This document shows, in pieces, positions 19,650-28,335 of a stretch of DNA of 46,735 nucleotides. Source of the stretch: Psychromonas sp. B3M02 (GTDB lineage: Bacteria; Pseudomonadota; Gammaproteobacteria; Enterobacterales; Psychromonadaceae); the NCBI RefSeq assembly GCF_003318165.1, contig NZ_QOCB01000069.1, forward strand, positions 1-46,735, written 5' to 3'. The notes below the pieces were generated by a model. That model did no database searches, was not told where the DNA came from, and worked only from the letters and a program-made list of their open reading frames with translations. The position numbers and the translations under genes were made by a program. Position 1 is the first letter of the stretch; every line of letters begins with the position of its first letter.

Positions 19650-19670
19650 AGTGGATAAAATTGTGGACAA
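19650..19670 (-). promoter_or_regulatory. Two DnaA-box-like sites upstream of nrdA
   Basis: Minus-strand TTGTCCACA (19662-19670) and TTATCCACT (19650-19658) each match 8 of 9 positions of the DnaA box TTATCCACA and are 3 bp apart. DnaA boxes in the E. coli nrdAB promoter tie expression to replication; the same is inferred here. Confidence 0.5.
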
Positions 19671-20153
19671 ATAGAGATGATTTAAGTTGGTTAGTAGTCA
19701 CTAACAAATGGTTTCAGTTCAGCTCTGTTTTATAGGAAATGCAAACATTATTTTAGCTTTTTTTTTCACAAGAAATTATTTGAGGTAGAAATATCTTTTT
19801 TGTAAAATCAGAACTTGTTCATGTTTTTATTATCTTTTTTCATTGTTTTTTCTGTTGCATTTAGTGCTTGATTATAGGCTTAAACTATCTACCAAAATGT
19901 AGGTGGCATCTGGTTGTTTTTTGCTAATATGCACTTACTTTTAATATGCGTTAATAAGGTTGAATTAAGTTGTTTTTCAGCAATAAAAAACACTTAAATA
20001 ACCTGTTATACACTGAAAATATGACCTTTAAAGCGTCTAAAAAGGTGAGGGGGGACCATTAAAGAGAGGTTATTCACCTTAATGGTGGCTGTTCTCCTTG
20101 AAAGTCGATTTAGGGGGGCTTAACTTGCCCCGAAAGCAATGAAGTTTAACTAG
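19671..20153. other. Long AT-rich non-coding region between nrdA control sites and the thioredoxin gene
   Basis: No gene is visible. A hairpin at about 20058-20092 (outer arms ACCATTAA/TTAATGGT, inner AGGT/ACCT with a bulge) lies downstream of the thioredoxin-like gene and may end its transcript, though no clean T run follows. The remainder probably holds the distal nrdA promoter. Confidence 0.4.
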
Positions 20154-20498
20154 TTACTTTGTGGGTAATAGTTGTTGTACAGATTGTAATTGTGTTGGAC
20201 GGACTTCGCGTGCGACTTCATCCCCATCTTTTAATAAAATTAGTGTCGGCCACAGCTTGACCTTAAATGCGCGTCCCAACCGTTTGCCTTTTCCATCAAA
20301 GACTTTGATATGTCTTAATGCATTAAATTCCTTATATTCAGCGAAAGTGGCTTGGACTAATTCGCTACCTAATTGACAATGTGGGCACCAAGGAGCGCCA
20401 AATTCAAGCAAGGTAAGTCCTGTTAACTTACTTACTTCAGCAAAGGTAATGGTTTCTTCTTGATACTCAGGTTGGAAGCCAAGTTGATTCGTTTCCAT
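20154..20498 (-). CDS. Thioredoxin-family protein
   Basis: 114 aa, a single thioredoxin fold. The active site is FGAPWCPHC with Cys38 and Cys41, CPHC rather than the CGPC of classical thioredoxin, which usually means a more oxidising or specialised protein. The cis-Pro segment is KLWPTLILLKDG. There is no signal peptide, so it is cytosolic. AAGGA lies 7 bp before the start. Its gene is next to nrdA but is a separate unit; supplying reductase electrons to NrdA is possible but unproven. Confidence 0.85.
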   Translation of the reverse strand: METNQLGFQPEYQEETITFAEVSKLTGLTLLEFGAPWCPHCQLGSELVQATFAEYKEFNALRHIKVFDGKGKRLGRAFKVKLWPTLILLKDGDEVAREVRPTQLQSVQQLLPTK

Positions 20499-20874
20499 GT
20501 GTTTATCCTTTTCGTTATGTTCAATTAACAGCTTGCTAATGATAACAATTCCAATATAAATCAGTTCATCGATATTTTGAAAGTATCAAGGTTATTGTAA
20601 CGTTTTGAGAGGGAAGCCATACATTAAGCCTGATGTTTCTGTGTTATCTATTTACCGTTGTTAACTACTTTGCATTAATTTTTTTCATGTTAATTTTAAT
20701 ATTAATCATTTTTATTCATGTTTATTTTCACGTATAAAATACCTACTGCTGTTTAATGCTAGTCAATATTGCCATTATTTTTTCATTTTAGGCTATCGAT
20801 ATTACTAAAAATATTGGCTAGGAGCCTTATAAACAGGGACTGTGCAGACTATATGATAGAGAATTGGAGTTAAA
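20499..20874. promoter_or_regulatory. Divergent promoter region, thioredoxin gene / mesXD
   Basis: AT-rich spacer between divergently transcribed genes. I looked for MetJ-type AGACGTCT repeats, a MetR site and a SAM riboswitch and saw none, so the control of mesXD is not apparent. Confidence 0.4.
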
Positions 20875-21861
20875 ATGATGAGTACAGATTTTACATTTAA
20901 GATTAATAGCACAACGTTAGATGAGCATTATCAACCGGCTGACAATACACGAGCGACAACTAATTTTGCTAATTTAGCGCGCGGAGAAAAACGTCAAGAT
21001 AATTTACGTAATGCATTAAAGATGATCGATAATCGATTTAACCGTCTAGCTTCTTGGGATAATCCTAAGGGCGATCGTTACTCGGTTGAACTTGAGATCA
21101 TCTCTGTTGAAATGGATCTTGAAAAGAGCGGTCACTCTTTTCCCTCTATCGAAATGTTAAAAACCAATATCGTTGATCATACAACAGGTCAGCGTATTGA
21201 AGGGATTGTTGGTAATAACTTCTCATCTTATATCCGAGATTACGATTTCAGTATTTTGTTATCGGCACATAACAAAGATAAACCTTCCTTCACTGCACCT
21301 GAAAATTTTGGTGAGCTACATGGGAAACTGTTTCAGTCTTTTTTGAACTCTTCTGCTTATAAAGCACACTTTTCTAAAAAACCGGTGATTTGTTTAAGTG
21401 TCGCTGAGACTAAAACCTACCAACGAGTGGGCAATCAGCATCCGATATTAGGTGTTGAGTATTTGCCTAATGCCAGTTCTTTAACAGAACAATATTTTAA
21501 CAAAATGGGTTTGCAGGTGCGCTATTTCATGCCTCAACAGGCCACTGCACCACTGGCGTTCTACTTTATGGGGGATTTATTAAACGATTACAGCAATCTG
21601 GAGTTATTAAGCACCATCAGCACCATGGAAACCTTTCAGAAGATTTATAGACCTGAAATATATAACGCTAATACGGTGGCTGGTGAGACTTATCAACCTA
21701 ATTTACAACACTTGGATTATTCATTAACGCATATTGTATATGACCGTGAAGAGCGTAACCGTTTAGGTATAGCACAGGGTAAGTTTGCTGAGCAGCACTT
21801 TATTAAACCCCATCAAAAACTTTTTGAGCAGTTGAATACCCAAGCTGTTTGTTTAGCTTAA
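20875..21861 (+). CDS. mesX: MesX, DUF1852 partner of folate-independent methionine synthase
   Basis: 328 aa (327 if the second ATG at 20878 is used; GGAG lies 5 or 8 bp upstream). The whole protein is DUF1852. DUF1852 proteins, named MesX, are needed together with the core methionine synthase MesD and are thought to be oxygen-dependent, perhaps generating a methyl donor. The identification is strengthened by mesD directly downstream (53 bp). No signal peptide or membrane segment is seen. Confidence 0.87.
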   Translation: MMSTDFTFKINSTTLDEHYQPADNTRATTNFANLARGEKRQDNLRNALKMIDNRFNRLASWDNPKGDRYSVELEIISVEMDLEKSGHSFPSIEMLKTNIVDHTTGQRIEGIVGNNFSSYIRDYDFSILLSAHNKDKPSFTAPENFGELHGKLFQSFLNSSAYKAHFSKKPVICLSVAETKTYQRVGNQHPILGVEYLPNASSLTEQYFNKMGLQVRYFMPQQATAPLAFYFMGDLLNDYSNLELLSTISTMETFQKIYRPEIYNANTVAGETYQPNLQHLDYSLTHIVYDREERNRLGIAQGKFAEQHFIKPHQKLFEQLNTQAVCLA

Positions 21862-21914
21862 TGATCTAAGAAAACTGTAAACACGAATTTAAGAAATCTA
21901 AATAGGATATATTG

Positions 21915-22943
21915 ATGAACGTATTATTACCCACCTCTACAGCGGGCAGCTTGCCAAAACCTTCATGGCTTGCGGAGTCAGAAACACTATGGTCACCCTG
22001 GAAGTTACAAGAACAAACATTAGTTGATGGTAAAAAAGATGCATTATGTTTGTCGTTACATCAACAGCAACTCGCTGGTGTTGATATTGTCAGTGATGGT
22101 GAACAAACCCGTCAGCACTTTGTGACGACTTTTATCGAACACCTTAATGGCGTGGATTTTGAAAACCGTAAAATCGTTAAAATACGAGACAGATATGATG
22201 CCAGTGTTCCAACTGTTATCGGCCCTGTTAGCCGACAAAAATCAGTATTTGTTGAAGACGCTAAGTTCTTACGTCAACAAACGGACCAGCCAATTAAATG
22301 GGCCTTACCTGGGCCTATGACCATGATAGATACTTTATATGATGATCATTATAAAAGTCGTAAAGAATTAGCTTGGCAATTTGCAATCATCTTGAATCAA
22401 GAAGCAAAAGAGTTAGAAGCCGCTGGCGTTGATATTATTCAGTTTGATGAGCCCGCTTTTAATGTGTTTTTTGATGAGGTGAATGATTGGGGAATTGCCT
22501 GTTTAGAGAGAGCCATTGAAGGGCTTAAGTGTGAAACTGCAGTACACATTTGTTACGGTTATGGCATTAAAGCCAACACCGATTGGAAAAAAACACTCGG
22601 CAATGAATGGCGTCAATACGAAGCTGTGTTCCCTAAATTGAAAGCCTCTAATATCGATATCGTTTCTCTGGAGTGTCACAACTCCCATGTACCGATGGAA
22701 TTATTAGCACTTATACGTGGTAAAAAAGTAATGGTGGGGGCGATTGATGTTGCAACCAATGAAATTGAAACACCAGAGCAAGTCGCCAATACTTTAAGGG
22801 AAGCACTTAAGTATGTTGATGCCGATAAACTCTATCCTTGCACCAATTGCGGTATGGCACCTTTATCACGCGAAGTTGCAAACGCTAAATTAAATGCACT
22901 AAGTGCTGGCGCCGCGATTGTTCGCCAAGAACTAACCGCCTAG
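21915..22943 (+). CDS. mesD: MesD-type core methionine synthase (MetE C-terminal domain only)
   Basis: 342 aa, matching only the C-terminal catalytic half of MetE (about 750 aa). The N-terminal folate-binding half is absent. The ATG at 21915 is preferred, with AGGA 8 bp upstream; a TTG three bases earlier is less likely. Zinc/homocysteine-site elements are visible: His in VHICYGYG, Glu in SLECHNSH and Cys in YPCTNCGMAPL. It methylates homocysteine using a non-folate donor with help from MesX encoded next to it. A terminator follows. Confidence 0.87.
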   Translation: MNVLLPTSTAGSLPKPSWLAESETLWSPWKLQEQTLVDGKKDALCLSLHQQQLAGVDIVSDGEQTRQHFVTTFIEHLNGVDFENRKIVKIRDRYDASVPTVIGPVSRQKSVFVEDAKFLRQQTDQPIKWALPGPMTMIDTLYDDHYKSRKELAWQFAIILNQEAKELEAAGVDIIQFDEPAFNVFFDEVNDWGIACLERAIEGLKCETAVHICYGYGIKANTDWKKTLGNEWRQYEAVFPKLKASNIDIVSLECHNSHVPMELLALIRGKKVMVGAIDVATNEIETPEQVANTLREALKYVDADKLYPCTNCGMAPLSREVANAKLNALSAGAAIVRQELTA

Positions 22944-22965
22944 TCTGTTAATATGAAATAGTTAA

Positions 22966-22998
22966 CACTCAATGTGTAATCTTGAACATTGAGTTTTT
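22966..22998 (+). terminator. Terminator of mesXD
   Basis: Arms ACTCAATGT (22967-22975) and ACATTGAGT (22986-22994) around a 10-nt loop, followed by TTTT. It lies 23 bp after the mesD stop. Confidence 0.75.
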
Positions 22999-23032
22999 GC
23001 TGTCTGAAGTTTATATATTCATCTGCTTATGA

Positions 23033-23716
23033 TTAATCTTCAAGAATGGGGTTAAGGTAAGCTGCACCTAGTTGTCGCATTTGACGTTCAACCCAAATCA
23101 CTCGTTGACTAAGTTTAGCTGTTAAATTGCGTGGATCTCGGGTACGTGGGCTAGGTAATAAGACGGCTAATTGTGCAGCTTGGTGCGCAGTTAACCGGCT
23201 TGCTGATCTACCAAAGTAATGTTGGCTGGCTGCTTCTACACCATAAATGCCTTTCCCAAACTCAGCGATATTTAAATACACTTCCAAAATACGTTTTTTG
23301 CCCCAAGCAGCTTCAAGGCTGACCGCTAGACCTGCCTCTAACCCTTTACGGATAAAGCTTCTACCCGACCAAAGGAAGATGTTTTTTGCCGTTTGCTGAG
23401 TAATGGTACTCGCGCCACGTAATCCATCACCGTCATCATATTGCTCAAGTGCATCAACAATCGCGGTAAAATCGACACCATAATGGATTGGAAAACGCTG
23501 ATCTTCAGAAGCCACTACCGCCAATGACATAGAAGCGGGCAGTTTATCAATACTGATCCATTTTTGAGTGACAGGATAAGGGCTTTGTAGCATAAATGCA
23601 GAGGTTGGTAATGGTACAAAACGAAACAGCAACAAGGTTAATGTCATCAATACCAGTAACCGCCACAGGACATACCAGATCTTGCCTAATAAACTTGATT
23701 TTTTCTTCTTTGCCAT
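23033..23716 (-). CDS. mtgA: Monofunctional biosynthetic peptidoglycan transglycosylase
   Basis: 227 aa. MtgA polymerises lipid II into glycan strands at the inner membrane. One N-terminal membrane anchor (about 13-33) is followed by a GT51 domain: EDQRFPIHYGVD with the catalytic Glu, then RGASTITQQTAKN, RKGLEAGLAVSLE, KKRILEVYLNIAEFG and GVEAASQHYFG, which are the five GT51 motifs. No transpeptidase domain is present. It is transcribed convergently with mesXD. Confidence 0.96.
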   Translation of the reverse strand: MAKKKKSSLLGKIWYVLWRLLVLMTLTLLLFRFVPLPTSAFMLQSPYPVTQKWISIDKLPASMSLAVVASEDQRFPIHYGVDFTAIVDALEQYDDGDGLRGASTITQQTAKNIFLWSGRSFIRKGLEAGLAVSLEAAWGKKRILEVYLNIAEFGKGIYGVEAASQHYFGRSASRLTAHQAAQLAVLLPSPRTRDPRNLTAKLSQRVIWVERQMRQLGAAYLNPILED

Positions 23717-23872
23717 GTGTTATTTCTCTTTGGTATTCACGATTTTATTAAATATCCTTTAGTAAACTAAGAGGAAACAACCTAAGAGCATGCCATATTT
23801 TCAATATTTTATCTCTTTTTGCAAAGATTGGGTCTGTTCTGAAAATAGTTGGGATTTGGAGTAAGTGGTTTT

Positions 23873-23910
23873 CCAGCTCAACCTTTAGGTAAACAATAAA
23901 GGAGAGCTGG
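23873..23910 (-). terminator. Candidate terminator of the DUF2061 gene
   Basis: Hairpin with arms CCAGCTC/GAGCTGG and CCTTTA/TAAAGG separated by small bulges and a 9-nt loop, 40-80 bp after the DUF2061 stop. The minus-strand tail is only weakly T-rich, so termination is probable but not certain. Confidence 0.5.
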
Positions 23911-23951
23911 ATGGGGGGTGAAGCTTTTCTTAAATGATTAATTCAGTGGTA

Positions 23952-24350
23952 TTAAGCAACAATAGCGTGTTCAATGTCGTAATCTGCTTGTTTATTTTTA
24001 TTACCCCATGCTTTTTCATGGAAGAAGTAAGCAAAAGAGTTAATTGTTGGCTCAATGGTAGCCATTAGTCCACCGATGAATGCATCGCCAGTTAAAGCGT
24101 AAGTCACTGCAAAGGCAACATTAAAGTGAATAACCGCAAAGCTGATTGTTTTCGCTTTAGTCATTGACTCACGTTTTTTAAGGAAAGGGACGTGTTGCCA
24201 AACTTTTTCATGGAAGTAAAAAGCAACTGTGTTGATTGATGGTTCGATAACCGCAATCAAGCTGCCTAATAAAAAGTTACCAGTTAATGCAAAAGCAACT
24301 AAGGTTGCGATGCTGAAGTGGATGCCTGCAAAAGTAATTGTTTTAGCCAT
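23952..24350 (-). CDS. DUF2061 membrane protein with internal duplication
   Basis: 132 aa containing two DUF2061 units (about 1-56 and 66-121). They begin AKTITFAGIHF and AKTISFAVIHF, each followed by ALTG, a hydrophobic segment with EP.IN and a FHEK..W ending. Single DUF2061 proteins are about 70 aa; this is a tandem duplication in one frame giving about four membrane segments. Function unknown. A good AGAGGG ribosome site precedes the start. It is a stand-alone gene. Confidence 0.85.
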   Translation of the reverse strand: MAKTITFAGIHFSIATLVAFALTGNFLLGSLIAVIEPSINTVAFYFHEKVWQHVPFLKKRESMTKAKTISFAVIHFNVAFAVTYALTGDAFIGGLMATIEPTINSFAYFFHEKAWGNKNKQADYDIEHAIVA

Positions 24351-24652
24351 TGTGTGTCCCTCTTAAAGTATGTCTCTGTTATGTGTGGCTATTATTGATA
24401 GTTATTCTCATTAAGTAAAATGGGTAGTTTCTATACAATTGATAGGTTTTTTGTGTGGTTATTTATAAATTGATAGGTTTTTGTGTTTTATTTTGTGCTG
24501 TATTTCTCAAGCTGTTGAATTTAAAAAGTTAAATTAACTTGGTTAGAGAAGGTGACAATTCGGCGGAGTGGAGTTTTTGTATTACAGATAAAAAATTGTG
24601 GTGATTAAAAGGTTTTATTAATGCTAGGTAGGTTTATTGTTTTTAGACAGAA
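24351..24652. other. Spacer with a 31-bp-period direct repeat
   Basis: Upstream region of the DUF2061 gene. The run AATTGATAGGTTTT followed by TGTGT occurs twice, at about 24437 and 24468, 31 bp apart (three helical turns), which could be a regulator-binding pair. No gene is visible. Confidence 0.35.
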
Positions 24653-24687
24653 GTGATAAAAACCGTTATTTAAACAGTTTTTATCAC
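24653..24687 (-). terminator. Terminator of the alginate lyase gene
   Basis: Arms GTGATAAAAAC (24653-24663) and GTTTTTATCAC (24677-24687), extended inward by GTT/AAC. It lies 13 bp after the lyase stop, and the A/T-rich arms would allow termination in both directions. Confidence 0.7.
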
Positions 24688-24699
24688 TGAGCAAATTAA

Positions 24700-25782
24700 T
24701 TACTGCTTGCTAGGCGCTTCAGAAGGACTTAACTCAATATTATAAAAAGTAGCTTGGGCGTAATCACCATTGGCTTTATCTATTAACCAATCGCCTGTGC
24801 CAGGGCAGTTTGTATACCAAATACCAGGTGCATCTTTAGTACTACATTGGTTATATGCACCTGCTTTGAAGTAAAACCAATCCTGTTGATATCCGTCTGG
24901 GTTATCTAATGCATCTACTTTACCGTAAGCATCGATATTATTAGATAAATCAATTTGATAATTAACTTCAGCTTGATTATTGGTGGTAAAGGTGAGGTGC
25001 ATAATATTGTTGTGCACGTTAATTACATAACTAAAGACTTCCCCCAATGCGATTCCTTTAGCAGCCGGATCAACTGGGTTTTCCCAAGTATTTCCCCAAA
25101 CTGGATAGGCAACATCGCTACGATTAGGATCTTTTCTTGGTAGGTTCTTCTCATAGGTCCAAAACACTGAGCCCGTGGCATGGTTTGGCCATTTTTTATA
25201 ATAAATTTTAATGGGTTCATTACCCCAACCAAATTGATCATCTGTGTCATATAAAAGGTATTCATCTTTTCCTGCATGTATTTGCCCCACAACCATAGAG
25301 TAAGCAGGTGGTTTATTCGGGTAACCAGCATGCACAGACACGGCATCTACTTTTAATGTGGCTTTTAATTGTCCACCGATATCGGCAAAATCCTTTGAAT
25401 CGTGGTTTGAAGCAAGTGCAAAGTTATTCATCTCATCTTTAGGGCTGCCGCCAGATGCACCATTCATCATCTGTCTTAGTTCACTACGTGTATTGGTGGA
25501 ACCAGTGGTTGTTGCTGCTCTGTTCGGTGCCGCAAAGATCACTTCACCTTCTGTATTGGCATGGAAAAAATCAGCGTTATAAAAGGCTTTAATATCATTA
25601 ACACTGACCTCTCTTACTTTGCCGCTATTGCCCTCCATAGGCAGTGTGATTTTCCAATAACTTAAATCAATGATATCGGCAGGTAAAACACCACTTTCTG
25701 GAGGAGGAAGAGAACAAGCAGAGACAAGCAAAGATAGACTGACACTGCTCAATAGATATTTTAGAGGTGGATAACGCGTCAT
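24700..25782 (-). CDS. Alginate lyase lipoprotein, polysaccharide lyase family 7
   Basis: 360 aa. The N-terminal signal ends in the lipobox LVSAC (Cys23), so the enzyme is a lipoprotein, probably at the outer membrane. The three PL7 signatures are present: TRSELRQ (98-104), QIH (167-169) and YFKAGAYNQ (about 310). These line the active cleft and supply the catalytic Gln, His and Tyr that cleave alginate by beta-elimination. The QIH form is often linked to guluronate preference, but that is inference. No other alginate genes lie nearby, so it is not in a canonical polysaccharide utilisation locus. Confidence 0.93.
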   Translation of the reverse strand: MTRYPPLKYLLSSVSLSLLVSACSLPPPESGVLPADIIDLSYWKITLPMEGNSGKVREVSVNDIKAFYNADFFHANTEGEVIFAAPNRAATTTGSTNTRSELRQMMNGASGGSPKDEMNNFALASNHDSKDFADIGGQLKATLKVDAVSVHAGYPNKPPAYSMVVGQIHAGKDEYLLYDTDDQFGWGNEPIKIYYKKWPNHATGSVFWTYEKNLPRKDPNRSDVAYPVWGNTWENPVDPAAKGIALGEVFSYVINVHNNIMHLTFTTNNQAEVNYQIDLSNNIDAYGKVDALDNPDGYQQDWFYFKAGAYNQCSTKDAPGIWYTNCPGTGDWLIDKANGDYAQATFYNIELSPSEAPSKQ

Positions 25783-25899
25783 AGAAGCTTCCTGAATTAA
25801 TGTAAGTAATAGATAAATTCAGTGTAACCTTAACGCTTGCTATATTTGTAATACAATTAACTAATTGTGAGATAAATCCTGTTGATGGTAGCTTATTCT

Positions 25900-27036
25900 T
25901 TAACTGTCTTGAGGGAGCAGCCTTAAAATACCTTTACCATCAATGCCTAAATAAATATAACCATCATTACCTTGTATTACATTTCTGACCCTACCGATAC
26001 CGGCTAATAACTTAGTTTGTTTCAACACTCTGTTGTTATTTATCTCTAGCAAGACTAAATGCCCATATTTCATTCCACCGAGTAACACCTTACCTTGCCA
26101 TTGCGGGTATTTATCACTACTGACATAAGCCATACCAGAAGGTGCGATGGAAGGATCCCAATACAATTTAGGTTGTTCCATTCCCGGTTTTTCAGTGATG
26201 TCAGTATAATTAGTGCCGATGTAATTAATGCCGTAACCAATCACAGGCCAACCATAGTTTTTACCTGCTTCAATCAAATTCACTTCATCACCACCTCTTG
26301 GACCATGCTCATGAGACCAAAGCTGGTTAGTATTGGCGAGTATCATTAAACCTTGTGGATTACGGTGTCCGTAGGAGTAGATCGCTTTTTTAGCCTTGGC
26401 TTGTTGGTAAAAAGGGTTAGCCGTCGGGATGCTACCATCAAGGTTTAATCGATAAATTTTACCGCCATCCAATGATAGATTTTGTGGGTTTTTATCTCGT
26501 TGTCCTCGGTCACCAATAGAAAAGTAAACAAACTGATCAGTCACGGCAATTCGGCTACCATAATGCTGGCCTTTATTAGAATCACCTTCGCCCTGATATA
26601 GCTGTTTATGCTCAATTAACTGATGATTATTTATATCTAATTTAGCTCGCATCAAAGCTGTGTTACTGGCTATTTTATTGTTATGGGTATATTGGCTAGC
26701 ATAGGTGAAGTAGATTATCTGGTTGTTTGCAAAATCAGGATGCAAAGCAATATCAAGTAAACCACCTTGTCCATACGCATGTATCTCAGGTAAACCAGTG
26801 ATTTCAATAGAAGGTTTGCCTTCAGTTAATAACCATAATTTACCTGAACGCTCTGTTGCTAGTATTTTACCATCAGGCAATTGAACCAGTCCCCAAGGGA
26901 TAATGATATCAGGCCAAATTACGTGTGTTTGATAAGCTGATTTATCTTCAGTCATCGGCAATGAATGTTCAGCCTGCGCCGTTGAAACTAAAAAGCTAAG
27001 GTAAATAAATAGTAGTGCCTGTACATATCTGTTCAT
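25900..27036 (-). CDS. PQQ-dependent aldose sugar dehydrogenase, YliI/Asd-like
   Basis: 378 aa from ATG 27036 (AAGGAG upstream); a GTG six bases earlier is the alternative. Residues 1-22 form a signal peptide ending AQA. The rest is a six-bladed beta-propeller of the soluble glucose/aldose dehydrogenase type: PWGLVQLPDGKILATERSG, GGLLDIALHPDF, HYGSRIA, YSYGHRNPQGL, HEHGPRGGDEVN and NYGWPVIGYG, including the catalytic-type His and the Arg/Asn of the PQQ pocket. It oxidises sugars in the periplasm. No PQQ biosynthesis genes are visible in the window. Confidence 0.93.
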   Translation of the reverse strand: MNRYVQALLFIYLSFLVSTAQAEHSLPMTEDKSAYQTHVIWPDIIIPWGLVQLPDGKILATERSGKLWLLTEGKPSIEITGLPEIHAYGQGGLLDIALHPDFANNQIIYFTYASQYTHNNKIASNTALMRAKLDINNHQLIEHKQLYQGEGDSNKGQHYGSRIAVTDQFVYFSIGDRGQRDKNPQNLSLDGGKIYRLNLDGSIPTANPFYQQAKAKKAIYSYGHRNPQGLMILANTNQLWSHEHGPRGGDEVNLIEAGKNYGWPVIGYGINYIGTNYTDITEKPGMEQPKLYWDPSIAPSGMAYVSSDKYPQWQGKVLLGGMKYGHLVLLEINNNRVLKQTKLLAGIGRVRNVIQGNDGYIYLGIDGKGILRLLPQDS

Positions 27037-27343
27037 TGTCACTTCACTCCTTGAAAGCCGTTACTTTGATTTGAACATTACACTGTTAATACATCACGAT
27101 AAATATGTTGGAGGTTAATTGTTGACCACTTCATTATGCGAAGTAAGGGAATAGTTTACAAGCATTTTGGATGCTCGCACTTTTAGCTACCTTTGCGCAT
27201 TAGCCTCCTTTATATATTTAATGCAATCAAATCTCTTTTTATTAGGTCTTCTAAACACAATAGACCCACATCATCGATGTTAGAGGTTTGAAAATCGATA
27301 AGTTAGTTGAAGTTAAATCACTTAATAATCAAAGAGGACATCT
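27037..27343. promoter_or_regulatory. Divergent spacer, sugar dehydrogenase / DUF1223 gene
   Basis: Promoter region for two divergent genes. Two weak hairpin-forming stretches are present near 27128-27146 and 27158-27175. No recognisable operator. Confidence 0.3.
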
Positions 27344-28120
27344 ATGAAAAAACTAATTACATCTGGTTTGTTAGCTGTTGCCATGTTCAGCCAGCAACAA
27401 GCGCTCGCTGAAACCTTTAACAGTGGCATCGACTCAGTTGCCTTAGTTGAATTATTTAGTTCCGAAGGTTGTAGCTCATACCCTCCTGCGGAGAAAAAGC
27501 TAAGTGAATTAGTGGAGAGCCCGCAATTATTTAAAACATTTGTACCAGTTGCCTTTCATGTTGATTACTGGGATAGGCTAGGGTGGGCAGACCGTTTTGC
27601 TTCACCTGAATACACGGCTAGGCAATATAGTTTGTCATCAACGGGTAAGCAACGTAGCGTTTATACTCCCAACTTCATTATCTCAGGTAATGAGTGGAAA
27701 GGTTTTTTTAGAGGGCATCCTATAGAAGGCGCAGTAGGAGCGATGCGCAAAAGTGCCATTGGTAATCTACAAATTGATTACCAATCATCAGGTTCTCTGC
27801 ATCAGGTAAAAGCGGTGTTCTCTCCAGAGCAGGGTTTTACTGCCGATCCAAATAAACCCCTTATCTTATCCGTTGCACCATTGGGTATGGATTTACAAAG
27901 TCACGTTAAACGTGGTGAAAATCGTAATCGACAACTACGTCATGAATTTGTAGCGTTAGATTGGCAAAAAGTTGCGATGACCTTTGAAAATAACCAATGG
28001 GTAGCAACATTGAATTTATCTAAAGATGCGCATCAAGAACAAGCGCAGGCAATTAGTGCATGGGTGAGTAACGAAACTAGCTTAGCGCCGATCCAAGCGG
28101 TTGGTGGATATATTCAATAG
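27344..28120 (+). CDS. Secreted DUF1223 protein lacking the second motif Cys
   Basis: 258 aa with signal peptide (1-22, ending ALA). DUF1223 is a thioredoxin-like periplasmic family whose hallmark is a CxxC-like motif in ELFTSQGCSSCPPA. Here the motif reads ELFSSEGCSSYPPAE: Cys43 is kept but the second Cys is Tyr46 (codon TAC). Other family marks are intact, such as FHVDYWDRLGWADRFASPEYTARQ and YTPNFIISG. A dithiol reaction at this site is therefore not possible. The ribosome site is AGAGGA. A strong terminator follows. Confidence 0.88.
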   Translation: MKKLITSGLLAVAMFSQQQALAETFNSGIDSVALVELFSSEGCSSYPPAEKKLSELVESPQLFKTFVPVAFHVDYWDRLGWADRFASPEYTARQYSLSSTGKQRSVYTPNFIISGNEWKGFFRGHPIEGAVGAMRKSAIGNLQIDYQSSGSLHQVKAVFSPEQGFTADPNKPLILSVAPLGMDLQSHVKRGENRNRQLRHEFVALDWQKVAMTFENNQWVATLNLSKDAHQEQAQAISAWVSNETSLAPIQAVGGYIQ

Positions 28121-28140
28121 CGAGTAATTAGCTTTATATT

Positions 28141-28186
28141 CAGAAACTAATCATGATGCCGATGATTAGTTTCTGGCTGTTTTAAA
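28141..28186 (+). terminator. Terminator of the DUF1223 gene
   Basis: A perfect 14-bp stem, CAGAAACTAATCAT with ATGATTAGTTTCTG, and a 7-nt loop, followed by GCTGTTTT. It starts 21 bp after the stop codon. Confidence 0.75.
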
Positions 28187-28335
28187 TTAAACGATCTTAA
28201 ATAGTGAGTGCAGTATGACGGCTTAAAAGCTCAAGATAAAACCAGTCGATTATAATAAGTACAGAAGTCTTAGGCAGATCGGGGTAAGATATCAGCTATA
28301 CACTTTTATCTAGCTCAACCTTGGTATCAATCATT

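Noticed and set aside
20499-20874. SAM riboswitch or MetJ operator before mesXD
   Set aside because: No AGACGTCT-type repeat and no recognisable riboswitch stems; the sequence is simply AT-rich.
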